DNA of 64,000 nucleotides from contig NZ_JACHFW010000008.1 in the NCBI RefSeq assembly GCF_014202115.1, forward strand, positions 62,001 to 126,000, given 5' to 3'. The DNA is from Catenibacillus scindens. Its GTDB lineage: Bacteria > Bacillota > Clostridia > Lachnospirales > Lachnospiraceae. The position numbers were made by a program, and so were the translations under genes. Position 1 is the first letter of the stretch; every line of letters begins with the position of its first letter. The notes beneath the pieces were generated by a model that was not told the DNA's origin, did not search any database, and saw nothing but the letters and a program-made list of their open reading frames with translations. This document shows positions 43,553 to 52,097 of the stretch, piece by piece.

Positions 43553-44551
43553 TTACTGGGGCGGTTTTCTCCCAAAATGCTCATAAGCCGCCGATGTCAG
43601 TGTTCTGCCTCTGGGCGTCCGGGACAGCAGACCGTTTTTAATCAGATAAGGCTCATAGACATCTTCCAGGGTGGATGCATCCTCGCCAATAGCCGCCGCC
43701 AGCGTATCCAATCCCACCGGTTTGCCGTCAAAGCGATCCATCATAGTCAGGATAATCGAACGGTCAATATGATCAAGCCCTAGCGAATCAATTTCAAGAA
43801 GATCAAGGGCTTGTGCCGCGATTGCCCCAGTAATCGCTCCGTCATAGCGCACCTGAGCATAATCCCGCACCCGTTTTAAAAGCCGGTTAGCCAGACGGGG
43901 CGTGCCTCTGGAACGCCGGGCCAGCTCCAGGGCGCCGTTGGCGTCAATATCCACATGGAGAAGATTTGCCGAGCGGCATATGATCTGGCTTAGCTCCTCC
44001 GGGCTGTAAAACTCAAGGCGGCTGACAACTCCAAACCGGTCTCTCAAAGGCGCTGTCAGAAGGCCGGCCCGGGTCGTGGCACCCACCAAGGTGAATCTTG
44101 GAAGATCCAGGCGCACAGACCGGGCTGTGGCCCCCTTCCCAATCATAATGTCAATGGCAAAGTCTTCCATGGCAGGGTAGAGAACCTCCTCCACCTGACG
44201 ATTCAGGCGATGGATCTCATCAATAAACAGCAGATCCCCCTCTGACAAACTGTTTAAAACAGCGGCAATCTCTCCGGGCTTCTCAATAGCCGGTCCGCTG
44301 GTCACCTTTAAATTCACGTGCATCTCATTGGCAATGATCCCGGCCAGAGTTGTCTTTCCTAGTCCGGGAGGGCCGTAAAACAGCACATGATCCAGTGGTT
44401 CCTGGCGCTGCCGGGCCGCCTCTATATAGATTTTTAACGTCTCCTTGGCCTTAGTCTGCCCGATATAGTCTTTGAGCATCTTCGGCCTGAGATTATTTTC
44501 AATTTTAATATCTTCTTCGACAAGTTCTGTTGTTATAATCCGCCGATTCAT
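43553..44551 (-). CDS. ruvB: Holliday junction branch-migration helicase RuvB
   Basis: A 332-residue AAA+ ATPase. Walker A is GPPGLGKTT (about 61-69), Walker B is LLFIDEIH, sensor [11 protein letters not shown], and the C-terminal winged helix ends in RTPRGRTLT. It drives branch migration with RuvA, encoded 270 bases upstream. AGGATGTT stands before the ATG. The gap to ruvA is occupied by structured repeat-like sequence, where most genomes have the two genes adjacent. Confidence 0.98.
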   Translation of the reverse strand: MNRRIITTELVEEDIKIENNLRPKMLKDYIGQTKAKETLKIYIEAARQRQEPLDHVLFYGPPGLGKTTLAGIIANEMHVNLKVTSGPAIEKPGEIAAVLNSLSEGDLLFIDEIHRLNRQVEEVLYPAMEDFAIDIMIGKGATARSVRLDLPRFTLVGATTRAGLLTAPLRDRFGVVSRLEFYSPEELSQIICRSANLLHVDIDANGALELARRSRGTPRLANRLLKRVRDYAQVRYDGAITGAIAAQALDLLEIDSLGLDHIDRSIILTMMDRFDGKPVGLDTLAAAIGEDASTLEDVYEPYLIKNGLLSRTPRGRTLTSAAYEHFGRKPPQ

Positions 44552-44569
44552 AACATCCTCCAGCTTTCA

Positions 44570-44763
44570 TAGTATGAGACAAGCGACAAAAGGTCATGCG
44601 GGCTGCGCTTGCGCAGGCAAGCATGGCTTTGTGGCGCGCAAAACACCGAAAAGCAGTCATTTTTCGCAGAAAAATGAGCGGATTTGAGGTGTTTTTAGGA
44701 TTGCGGGAGTACGAAGTGCGGAGCAATCCGTGTCTCATGCCCATTTGTCGGGCAACTCATAGT
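44570..44763. repeat. Structured element between ruvA and ruvB
   Basis: About 190 bases with imperfect inverted ends (44570-44592 and 44740-44763, sharing TATGAG and CGACAAA) and three inner hairpins: AAAACACC/GGTGTTTT, TCATTTTT/AAAAATGA and GGATTGC/GCAATCC. No coding capacity. It may be a mobile palindromic element or a structured RNA. Confidence 0.6.
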
Positions 44764-44821
44764 ATATTGATCAGCGACGGCAACCCGCTCCCCGGCGCTG
44801 CTCCCTCTTTAAAAAGGGGTG

Positions 44822-45430
44822 TCACAGAGTCAACACTTGCTTCAATGCCGCTTTCAAAATAGCGTCACTGGTCATCTGGGGCGTAATCTGGCACCGGGAA
44901 AGAGCCTGGAGTGCCTGGGTCTGGCTGTAGCCCAAAGCCACCATAGCCAGAAGAGCTTCATTTTTACTTTCTGAGGCGCCGTCCTCCAAATCCACCGGCG
45001 CAGCGGCGGCTTCTTCCAGGGAATCTTCCAGATGTATTTTATCTTTAAGCTCAATAATCAACTTTTGTGCCGTCTTTCTTCCGATCCCCGGCGCGCTGGA
45101 TATGGTCTTGACATCTTCCGACAAAATGGCAAAGCGCAGGGCATCGGGGGAAATGGTGGACAGTATCCCCAAAGCTCCCTTTGGGCCGATACCATTGACC
45201 GTGATCAGAAGACGAAATATAGTCAGGTCATCCCGGTTCAGAAAGCCGTACAGACACAAATTATCTTCCCGCACATACAGGTATGTATAAATTTTAACCT
45301 CACTCCCACGGGGCGGCATCTGGCTGAGTACTGAGGCGGGGACAAACACTTCATAGCCCATTCCGTTATGTTCCAGGATAACGGAATCTGCCCGGATCTG
45401 ATCAATCTGGCCTTTAATATATGCGATCAT
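44822..45430 (-). CDS. ruvA: Holliday junction DNA helicase subunit RuvA
   Basis: A 202-residue RuvA. It opens MIAYIKGQIDQ, has the OB fold (1-62), two helix-hairpin-helix motifs (ITVNGIGPKGALGILS and SAPGIGRKTAQKLIIEL) and a C-terminal UBA-like RuvB-binding domain. It binds Holliday junctions as a tetramer. ATG 45430 has AAGGAG five bases upstream; the earlier in-frame start is not needed. It begins the ruvA-to-PBP run. Confidence 0.97.
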   Translation of the reverse strand: MIAYIKGQIDQIRADSVILEHNGMGYEVFVPASVLSQMPPRGSEVKIYTYLYVREDNLCLYGFLNRDDLTIFRLLITVNGIGPKGALGILSTISPDALRFAILSEDVKTISSAPGIGRKTAQKLIIELKDKIHLEDSLEEAAAAPVDLEDGASESKNEALLAMVALGYSQTQALQALSRCQITPQMTSDAILKAALKQVLTL

Positions 45431-45528
45431 AGAATTCTCCTTTTTCATTCAGCTAATCAAACATCAGTTCTATTATATGGGATTTCCTCCGGGAAGTCAA
45501 CCACCGCCAGACGCCGTCAGAGATTTCA

Positions 45529-45572
45529 AACAACCGTTCAGCCATCAGGAAGAAGACAGCCTAAACTGTTAT
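45529..45572. repeat. AACAGTTCAG-family repeat copy
   Basis: AACAACCGTTCAGCCATCAG begins and CTAAACTGTTATG ends a 44-base palindromic copy between ruvA and the divergent yprB-like gene. Confidence 0.65.
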
Positions 45573-45583
45573 GATTTCGGTCC

Positions 45584-45612
45584 TTGTGTTTCCCTCTTAT
45601 ATCTTCTATAAT
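45584..45612 (+). promoter_or_regulatory. Promoter for yprB-like gene
   Basis: TTGTGT (45584-45589) and TATAAT (45607-45612) are 17 bases apart, 140 bases upstream of the ATG at 45754. The space between holds no other gene. Confidence 0.6.
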
Positions 45613-45753
45613 AAATGACAGGTCGCACCGCTGCCCCTTAAATTATTTCAACCGGGCTTTTTCGGGGTACGGAGAAAACGATTTCCATTGTAAAAATGCC
45701 GCCATTTCACCAATTTTCTGCTTTTACAGCGGACACTCACACCGGAGGTCTTT

Positions 45754-46905
45754 ATGCTTACACGCACATACAATATTACATGGGAAGATTTTCCCGGCAA
45801 CCGCCGGATCATCTCCCGTCTCACAGAACAAACCCCGTTTCTCCAGAGGGGACTTTTTTTCGATATAGAAACCACAGGATTTTCCGCTGAGAAAAACGCC
45901 CTCTATCTTATTGGATGCTGCCGCTTTACCGGCCGTTCCTGGCAGATCACTCAGTGGCTTGCCGGCAATGAAAGCCCAGAGGAACAGCGCCTTGTCCTGG
46001 AAAGCTTTTTAGGACAGCTCACACCGGGAGATCTGCTCATCTCCTATAATGGGAGTACTTTTGATCTGACCTTTCTTGAAAAAAAAAGCCGTCAGCTCTC
46101 TATACAGGAAAATCTCACGTCTTTTGACCATGTGGATCTGTACAAGGATCTTCGCCCATTAAAAAACTTTTTACATCTGAATGATCTTAAACTGAAAACC
46201 GTGGAGCGCTTTCTTGGCATTTTCAGGGAAGACACTTATTCCGGAGGCGCCCTTATACCTGTGTTTAAAAGTTACGCCCGCACTCATACCCATGCCGAGG
46301 AAGAAACGCTCCTTCTCCACAACTATGAAGATATCCAGGATTTGCTCTACATACTTCCTGTGCTGGCCTACAAAAACATCTTTCTTGACGGGCAATTTAT
46401 CATTAATGGAAGCCTAAGAATTGACGGTGAAACGCCTGCAATCCAGTGGACCCTCACCGGGGACACCCCCCTGCCGGTATCTCTGCCGCGAACAAGTCTT
46501 TCTCTGGCCGGCCTATGTTCCTTAAAAACGCCCCTGGACGCTGTCCTTGAAACCAGAGATGGTCAGATTTTCCTCACCCTGCCGCTGATTCGGGAGGAAC
46601 TGAAATATTTTTATCCCAACTATCAGGATTACTACTATCTCCCCCAGGAGGACTGCGCCATCCATAAAAGCGTGGCCGCTTTTGTGGACAAAAAATTCCG
46701 CCGGAAAGCTACTGCCAAAAACTGCTACATAAAAAAAGCAGGGGAATTTCTTCCCCAGCCTGGAGAAAAGATTTCGCCTGCTTTTAAAATACATTTTGAC
46801 GACCGGCTCAACTGGTTTGAATATTGCGCAAAACAGAACTTTTCAGAAGAACTTCACGCCTGTCTCCAGGCTTACCTGCGCTTCTTTGTCCTGGGAAGTT
46901 TCTGA
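45754..46905 (+). CDS. yprB: YprB-like ribonuclease H-fold exonuclease
   Basis: A 383-residue protein with a DEDD-type nuclease core. LFFDIETTGFSAEKNALYLIG gives the first D and E (given from 45847), ISYNGSTFDLTFLE the second D and HNYEDIQDLLYI the last acidic motif. This matches the YprB-like 3' to 5' exonuclease domain. ACCGGAGGTCTTT precedes the ATG. The C-terminal 130 residues are less conserved. Its final 34 bases overlap the convergent membrane-protein gene. Confidence 0.88.
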   Translation: MLTRTYNITWEDFPGNRRIISRLTEQTPFLQRGLFFDIETTGFSAEKNALYLIGCCRFTGRSWQITQWLAGNESPEEQRLVLESFLGQLTPGDLLISYNGSTFDLTFLEKKSRQLSIQENLTSFDHVDLYKDLRPLKNFLHLNDLKLKTVERFLGIFREDTYSGGALIPVFKSYARTHTHAEEETLLLHNYEDIQDLLYILPVLAYKNIFLDGQFIINGSLRIDGETPAIQWTLTGDTPLPVSLPRTSLSLAGLCSLKTPLDAVLETRDGQIFLTLPLIREELKYFYPNYQDYYYLPQEDCAIHKSVAAFVDKKFRRKATAKNCYIKKAGEFLPQPGEKISPAFKIHFDDRLNWFEYCAKQNFSEELHACLQAYLRFFVLGSF

Positions 46906-47789
46906 GTTTTATCGGAAACTCCGGGGAGCTTTTGCGTTTTCTTGGAAACTTCTGGAAGCTTCTGGGTATCGTCCATCGTCTGGCGATCCGTCCCCCTCTG
47001 AGTATGAGTCACAGCCTTTTCCCCATGCCGGTCTTTGCCGCTTCCGGTCCGTGGATTCTTTTTTTCACTGTAAGCCCGGATAGCATCGGCGGCGTTGATG
47101 ACAGCATCCTGAACAGTATCCTCGGACACCTGGGCAGCCGCCCGGCGATGCTCAATCACCTTTGCATAAGACTTCTTTTTGGATTGCTTTGTCAAACCAG
47201 AAACAAAATCCTCATAATCATCGTGGAAAATCCATGGAGCCAGGCTGCACACGGCCTTCCAGCCTTCCTCCATCATTCCCGCCTTTTTCCCTTTCACTGT
47301 ACAGCAGTATTTTTGAAACTTCCTATCATAGAAAATCACATCATACTGAACCAGCTCATCGCTCCCCGCGTAATAGGCTTTCCCAAAACATGCCGCCAGA
47401 TCACGAATCCGCAGGATCTTTACAGAAGGATTCCATGAACGGATAGAGAGAAGGATAAAATGGCGGGTGATAAACATATAATGATCAAAAAACAACGTCT
47501 GTTCATCTTCCAGCTCCTGAAAAAACTCAGCCCTTTCTTCCAGAGATACCTTTTTGAAAATCAGGTTTTCAAACCCAAAGGCTTTGACGAGAAAAAACAG
47601 GCCCATAAGTAAAATCAGAACACAGGCAATGATCCCGAAAATATAAGCATAGACACTGGCCGGATCATAAATCTGGATCATTTCAGACAAAACAGCGTAC
47701 AAAACTCCAGCGCCAAAAAGAAGGAGCGCCGTGCCAATGATCAGATGTATCACATAATTTCTGAGTTTAACAAGGCTGTATTTTTCCAT
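46872..47789 (-). CDS. Uncharacterised two-helix membrane protein with repeated C-terminus
   Basis: A 305-residue protein. Two membrane helices (about residues 13-36 and 46-70) are followed by a cytoplasmic PH-like or DUF-type region of about 140 residues, then a low-complexity basic tail. The tail ends with three ten-residue repeats built on TQKLP (TQKLPEVSKK, TQKLPGVSDK, TQKLPRTKKR). ATG 47789 is preceded by GAGGTGG. The gene ends inside the convergent yprB-like gene. I do not recognise the family and assign no function. Confidence 0.75.
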   Translation of the reverse strand: MEKYSLVKLRNYVIHLIIGTALLLFGAGVLYAVLSEMIQIYDPASVYAYIFGIIACVLILLMGLFFLVKAFGFENLIFKKVSLEERAEFFQELEDEQTLFFDHYMFITRHFILLSIRSWNPSVKILRIRDLAACFGKAYYAGSDELVQYDVIFYDRKFQKYCCTVKGKKAGMMEEGWKAVCSLAPWIFHDDYEDFVSGLTKQSKKKSYAKVIEHRRAAAQVSEDTVQDAVINAADAIRAYSEKKNPRTGSGKDRHGEKAVTHTQRGTDRQTMDDTQKLPEVSKKTQKLPGVSDKTQKLPRTKKRR

Positions 47790-47805
47790 AATCCACCTCA
47801 TATTT

Positions 47806-48164
47806 CAGACCCGCTTGGGAGTCCTGGCGCGGGATTCGGGTCAGCGTCATCTGGACACTCTCCGATCCAAATCCCTTCATTTTTGCGTTGCCCATTCATG
47901 TTTAAAAAGCAGAAATATTTATAACAAACGACAAATATATTTGTCGTTTACTATAACCGCTCCGGGGAAATGCGCACGTTTTTGCAAGGAAAGATCTGCA
48001 CTTTGCGCAGCAAAAACCGACGCAGAAAACGTCATAGTCAAATACCCCGCAGCAAGCTACGGGGCATCAAACTTGCAGCGAAGCAGAGCTGCGGGGTATT
48101 TGACCCTCGCGGCAGTCGCCAAATGGACATGCAAGCATGTCCGCTTGGCTCGTTGCCCGCGGGA
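47806..48164. repeat. Composite repeat region
   Basis: This 450-base gap has no gene. In order it holds a diverged hairpin repeat related to 12101 (47806-47845), the second 36-bp palindrome (47920-47955), a hairpin with a perfect 16-bp stem TCAAATACCCCGCAGC (48038-48103) and the second 65-bp repeat (48094-48161, inverted to 31572-31640). Confidence 0.75.
47920..47955. repeat. 36-bp near-perfect palindrome, copy 2
   Basis: The core ACGACAAATATATTTGTCGT is perfectly symmetric, and the outer TATAACAA and TTTACTATA arms extend it to 36 bases. The sequence is nearly identical to copy 1 at 15993-16028. Confidence 0.75.
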
Positions 48165-48244
48165 ATAAAAAATATTATGACGTTTTCTGTAATTATATTC
48201 CTGCTTTTTTAACCGGTCCAAGGCCCGGCACTTAATCGGATTTA

Positions 48245-49333
48245 TTATTCCACTTCAGCGGTCTCTTCATCCTGTTTCTGGGCATTTTCCAGCGCTTTAA
48301 TACTCAGGCTGATCTTGTGATCTGCCTCATTAAAATCTACAACTTTCGCTGTGATCTCCTGGCCTACAGATAACACATCGGATGGCTTGTCCACATGATC
48401 TCTGGAAATCTGAGAAACGTGGAGAAGAGCGTCAACGCCCGGCTCAAGTTCGACGAAAGCTCCGAAATCAGTCATTCTTGCCACTTTGCCTTCAACAACG
48501 TTGCCTACGGCATATTTCTCAGCGGCTGTGAGCCACGGATTTGTCTCAGGGAATTTCAGACTTAAAGCAATCTTATCACCCTGGATATCTTTGATCAGAA
48601 CTTTAATATCATCGCCAACCTTTAAGAATTTCTTAGGGTTGTCCACACGGCCCCAGGACATCTCGGAAATATGGAGAAGTCCGTCTGCGCCGCCCAGGTC
48701 GATAAATGCGCCGAAATCTGTGATATTCTTAACTTTTCCTTCAACAATCATACCATCGGAAATTCTGGACAGAAGTTCTTGCTGGCGCTGGGCCTTCTCT
48801 GCGAGAAGGAGCTGTTTGCGGTCACCGATGATGCGGCGCTTTCTCGGATTAAACTCGCTGATCACAAAGGAAATCTCCTGGCCATCATATTTGGAAAGAT
48901 TCTTCTCATAAACATCGGAAACAAGGCTTGCTGGAATAAACACACGTGTTTCTTCCACAACAACGCTTAATCCGCCATCCAGAACCTGAGCCACCTTGGC
49001 TGTAAGTACTTCATGGTTTTCATAAGCCTCTTCCAGTCTCTTGTTGCCCTTCTCAGCGGCAAGTCTCTTGTAAGTCAGGAGTACCTGGCCCTCGCCGTCG
49101 TTGACTTTAAGCACTTTCGCCTGAAGGGTATCGCCAACATGGACAACTTCTCTAAGGTCAAGGTTTGGTGTGTTGGAATATTCATTTCTTGTGATGATTC
49201 CGTCTGCTTTGTAACCTATATTTAAGATAATCTCGTCTTCTTTGACGTCGATTACGGTACCTTCCACGACTTCTCCTGTTCTAATAGTTTTCAATGATGC
49301 CTCCAGTAATTGTTCAAAACTCATTTCAGACAT
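48245..49333 (-). CDS. S1 RNA-binding domain protein (ribosomal S1-like)
   Basis: A 362-residue protein with four S1 domains (about 17-85, 102-168, 188-256 and 274-343). Repeats three and four carry the classic VEGKVKNITDFGAFIDL and VEGKVARMTDFGAFVEL signatures. It is the clostridial S1-like mRNA-binding factor often called RpsA. In many clostridia it is fused to IspH; here it is a separate gene whose start overlaps the ispH stop by 13 bases. GGAGG lies ten bases before ATG 49333. Confidence 0.93.
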   Translation of the reverse strand: MSEMSFEQLLEASLKTIRTGEVVEGTVIDVKEDEIILNIGYKADGIITRNEYSNTPNLDLREVVHVGDTLQAKVLKVNDGEGQVLLTYKRLAAEKGNKRLEEAYENHEVLTAKVAQVLDGGLSVVVEETRVFIPASLVSDVYEKNLSKYDGQEISFVISEFNPRKRRIIGDRKQLLLAEKAQRQQELLSRISDGMIVEGKVKNITDFGAFIDLGGADGLLHISEMSWGRVDNPKKFLKVGDDIKVLIKDIQGDKIALSLKFPETNPWLTAAEKYAVGNVVEGKVARMTDFGAFVELEPGVDALLHVSQISRDHVDKPSDVLSVGQEITAKVVDFNEADHKISLSIKALENAQKQDEETAEVE

Positions 49334-50160
49334 GCTTTATGAACCTCCTCGATAATATTATTTGGGGTGGATGCCCCTGCGGTAATACCTACATTACTCA
49401 TAGATTTTACTTGCGCTAGATCTAAGTCATTAAGTGTCTGTATATAGTAAGTATTTTCACATTCATTTTTACAAATCTCAAATAACTTCTGAGTATTTGA
49501 GCTATGCCGGCCGCCAATGACGATCATGGCATCGACATTCGCCGCAATCTGTCTCGCCTCGGACTGCCGCTCCTCTGTGGCGTTACAGATAGTATTTAAA
49601 CATCTTATATCATAACCTTTTTTTGAAATAATTTCAACTAATTCTTGAAATTTATTGTAATTAAATGTCGTTTGTGATACAATGCACAACTTTTCAGACG
49701 CCGGAGCGTGAAAACTATCCGCTTCGTCAATAGTTTCGATCACTGTAGCCGGCGTTTTACACCATCCTTTAATAGCCTCCACTTCCGGATGTCTGTTATT
49801 TCCTATTATAATAATGTGCCGTCCCTCTTCCGACTGGGCTTCAACAATTCTGTGGATCTTCTTTACAAAAGGACAAGTGGCATCCACAATGCGGACGCCT
49901 TTTTTTTCCAGGGCCTCATAGACATTCCGGGAAATCCCGTGAGAGCGGATCACAACCGCCGCCCCAGGAACAAGACGCTCATCGTCAATGCTCTCAACAA
50001 CCTGCACGCCTCTCTCCTTTAAATCTTCCACCACAGCTTCATTGTGTATAATCGGTCCATATGTAAAAACCGGCAAACCTCCGATTTCATCATAAACCAT
50101 ATGCACAGCCCGCTTTACGCCAAAACAAAAGCCGGCGGTTTTCGCAAGGGTTACTTTCAT
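49321..50160 (-). CDS. ispH: 4-hydroxy-3-methylbut-2-enyl diphosphate reductase
   Basis: A 279-residue IspH (LytB), the last enzyme of the non-mevalonate isoprenoid pathway. Three cluster cysteines are in AGFCFGVKRA (C12), DATCPFV and TICNATEERQ. Substrate-contact HSSNTQK and TPNNIIEEV near the end are intact. Its ATG overlaps the cmk stop as ATGA and its end overlaps the S1 gene, so cmk, ispH and the S1 gene are coupled. The enzyme lacks the S1 extension found in fused homologues. Confidence 0.97.
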   Translation of the reverse strand: MKVTLAKTAGFCFGVKRAVHMVYDEIGGLPVFTYGPIIHNEAVVEDLKERGVQVVESIDDERLVPGAAVVIRSHGISRNVYEALEKKGVRIVDATCPFVKKIHRIVEAQSEEGRHIIIIGNNRHPEVEAIKGWCKTPATVIETIDEADSFHAPASEKLCIVSQTTFNYNKFQELVEIISKKGYDIRCLNTICNATEERQSEARQIAANVDAMIVIGGRHSSNTQKLFEICKNECENTYYIQTLNDLDLAQVKSMSNVGITAGASTPNNIIEEVHKACLK

Positions 50161-50843
50161 AGACAGACGTCTCCTTTATTCGCTTTTTCATAGAGATTCA
50201 TGATAGACTGAATCACCTGGGGAATATCCAAATCGGATGTATCCAGATAAACGGCGTCCTCAGCCTGCCTAAGCGGGGCGATGGCACGGGTCATGTCGCT
50301 CTCGTCCCGCTGGCGGATATCCAAAGCAACGGTTTCCAGGGACGCCTTTTCTCCCTTTTCACACAGCTCATCGTAACGACGTTTTGCCCGGGCCTCCACA
50401 CTGGCTGTCAGGTAGATTTTCAACGGAGCGTCCGGAAGGATATTGGTTCCGATATCTCTGCCATCCATGATCACGTCAGAATTTTGGGCCAACGATCTTT
50501 GAAGTCCGAGAAGCTTTTCCCGGACAAAAGGATAGGCGCTGATAGCTGAAGCCATCTTTCCCACCTCTTCCCGGCGAAGCTGTGATGTGACGTTTTCCTT
50601 ATTTAAAAAGACCTGCTGCACACCTGAGTCATCGTAATCCAGACTCACCTGGATCTGATCCAGCAGCTCCTTTATTTTCTCACTTTCCCCTGCGTCGATA
50701 TGACGCCGGATAAAAAACAATGCCAAAGCCCGGTACATAGCTCCTGTATCTACATATATAAAGCCCAGCTTTTGGGCCACAGCTTTAGCCACTGTACTTT
50801 TTCCGGCTCCAGCCGGGCCATCTATAGCAATATTAAAACCCAT
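50157..50843 (-). CDS. cmk: Cytidylate kinase
   Basis: A 228-residue CMP kinase. The P-loop is DGPAGAGKSTVAK (about 7-19), MDGRDIGTNILPDA binds the nucleotide and RRYDELCEKGE plus RDESDMTRAIAPL match the family lid and CMP contacts. It phosphorylates CMP and dCMP. It lies 12 bases after a flavoprotein gene and overlaps ispH by four bases, an order common in clostridia. Confidence 0.97.
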   Translation of the reverse strand: MGFNIAIDGPAGAGKSTVAKAVAQKLGFIYVDTGAMYRALALFFIRRHIDAGESEKIKELLDQIQVSLDYDDSGVQQVFLNKENVTSQLRREEVGKMASAISAYPFVREKLLGLQRSLAQNSDVIMDGRDIGTNILPDAPLKIYLTASVEARAKRRYDELCEKGEKASLETVALDIRQRDESDMTRAIAPLRQAEDAVYLDTSDLDIPQVIQSIMNLYEKANKGDVCL

Positions 50844-50855
50844 ATTACTTTCCTC

Positions 50856-52097
50856 CTAAACGTTTGAGCCGGCCAGCCATCCGCTGGACCATGCGATCTG
50901 TAAATTAAATCCGCCAGTGAGGGCGTCCAGATCCAAAACTTCCCCGGCAAAATAAAGGCCCAAAACCTTGCGTGATTCCATAGTGGACGGATTGATCTCC
51001 CTGACAGAAACGCCGCCATGGGTAATGATAGCTTCATTATATCCCCGTGTACTTTCCACAGTCATGGACAGATGTTTTAAAACATGTACAAGCTTCTGGC
51101 GCTCTCCACGGCTGATCTCATTTACCGGCTTCTTCCTGTCAATCCCCGAAAGTTCCACGACCACCGGGATCATTTTTGAGGGAAGAAGACCGGATAAACT
51201 GTTGGAAAACCATTTATTTTTATTGTCCCCAAAATCTCTCAAAATTCTGGCATCCAACTGCTGTTCATCCAGAGCCGGCTTGAGATCAATGGACAATGTC
51301 ACCGGCTGGCCCAATTTCAAGGCTGCCAGGACATAGGCGCTCCCGGACAAGATCAGTGGACCGCTGACGCCAAAATGGGTAAAAAGCATTTCTCCCCTGG
51401 CATCATAGAGCTTTTTCTTTCCCGATGTTAATGTCACCTGCACATTTTTCAAAGACAGCCCCTGAAGGGCCTGGCACCAAGGTTCTCGAATATTTAAAGG
51501 GACCAGGGAAGGCATGGTCGGAGTGATCTTGTGTCCCGCCCCTTCGGCAAATCTATAGCCGTCACCGGTGGAACCGGTAGCCGGATAGGAAAGACCTCCT
51601 GTGGCCACAACAACGCTGTCGGCCTCCATCATCTGGGTTTTAGAACCCTGCTCAAAAACTACACCTGTCACTTTCTGATCATCCATTAAAAGCTGAACAG
51701 CGGTACTGTTTAAATGGACGCTGACCTTTAACCGATCCATCTCCCTGGAAAGAACTCTAATCACATCGGAGGATTTGTCAGACACAGGGAACACCCGGTT
51801 TCCCCGCTCTGTCTTCAGGGCAAGTCCCTCCGCCTCAAGAAATGCCATCATATCCTGGCTGTTAAAGGCGTAAAAAGCGCTGTACAAAAATCTGGGATTG
51901 GAAATCACATTTTGCAGAAGGGTTTCCACATCACAGTTATTGGTCACATTACAGCGGCCTTTTCCTGTGATAAACAACTTTTTCCCCAGCTTCTCATTTT
52001 TTTCCAGGACATGAACGTTATGTCCCTGGCGTGCGGCTGCAATGGCTGCCATCATTCCGGCGGCGCCGCCGCCGATGATCACGATTTTCTTTTTCAT
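50856..52097 (-). CDS. HI0933/YhiN-family NAD(P)/FAD-dependent oxidoreductase
   Basis: A 413-residue flavoprotein. The dinucleotide fold is IIGGGAAGMMAAIAAARQG, GKGRCNVTNN follows near residue 45, VVVATGGLSYPATGSTGDGY is the second FAD motif (given as part of 51567-51626), and GGFNLQIAWSSGW closes the protein. This matches the HI0933-like family of unknown substrate. It overlaps the RpiR-type regulator by four bases (ATGA) and precedes cmk. Biological role is unknown. Confidence 0.92.
   Translation of the reverse strand: MKKKIVIIGGGAAGMMAAIAAARQGHNVHVLEKNEKLGKKLFITGKGRCNVTNNCDVETLLQNVISNPRFLYSAFYAFNSQDMMAFLEAEGLALKTERGNRVFPVSDKSSDVIRVLSREMDRLKVSVHLNSTAVQLLMDDQKVTGVVFEQGSKTQMMEADSVVVATGGLSYPATGSTGDGYRFAEGAGHKITPTMPSLVPLNIREPWCQALQGLSLKNVQVTLTSGKKKLYDARGEMLFTHFGVSGPLILSGSAYVLAALKLGQPVTLSIDLKPALDEQQLDARILRDFGDNKNKWFSNSLSGLLPSKMIPVVVELSGIDRKKPVNEISRGERQKLVHVLKHLSMTVESTRGYNEAIITHGGVSVREINPSTMESRKVLGLYFAGEVLDLDALTGGFNLQIAWSSGWLAGSNV

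Noticed and set aside
47815-48168. 117-codon plus-strand frame
   Set aside because: It consists of dispersed repeats and palindromes.
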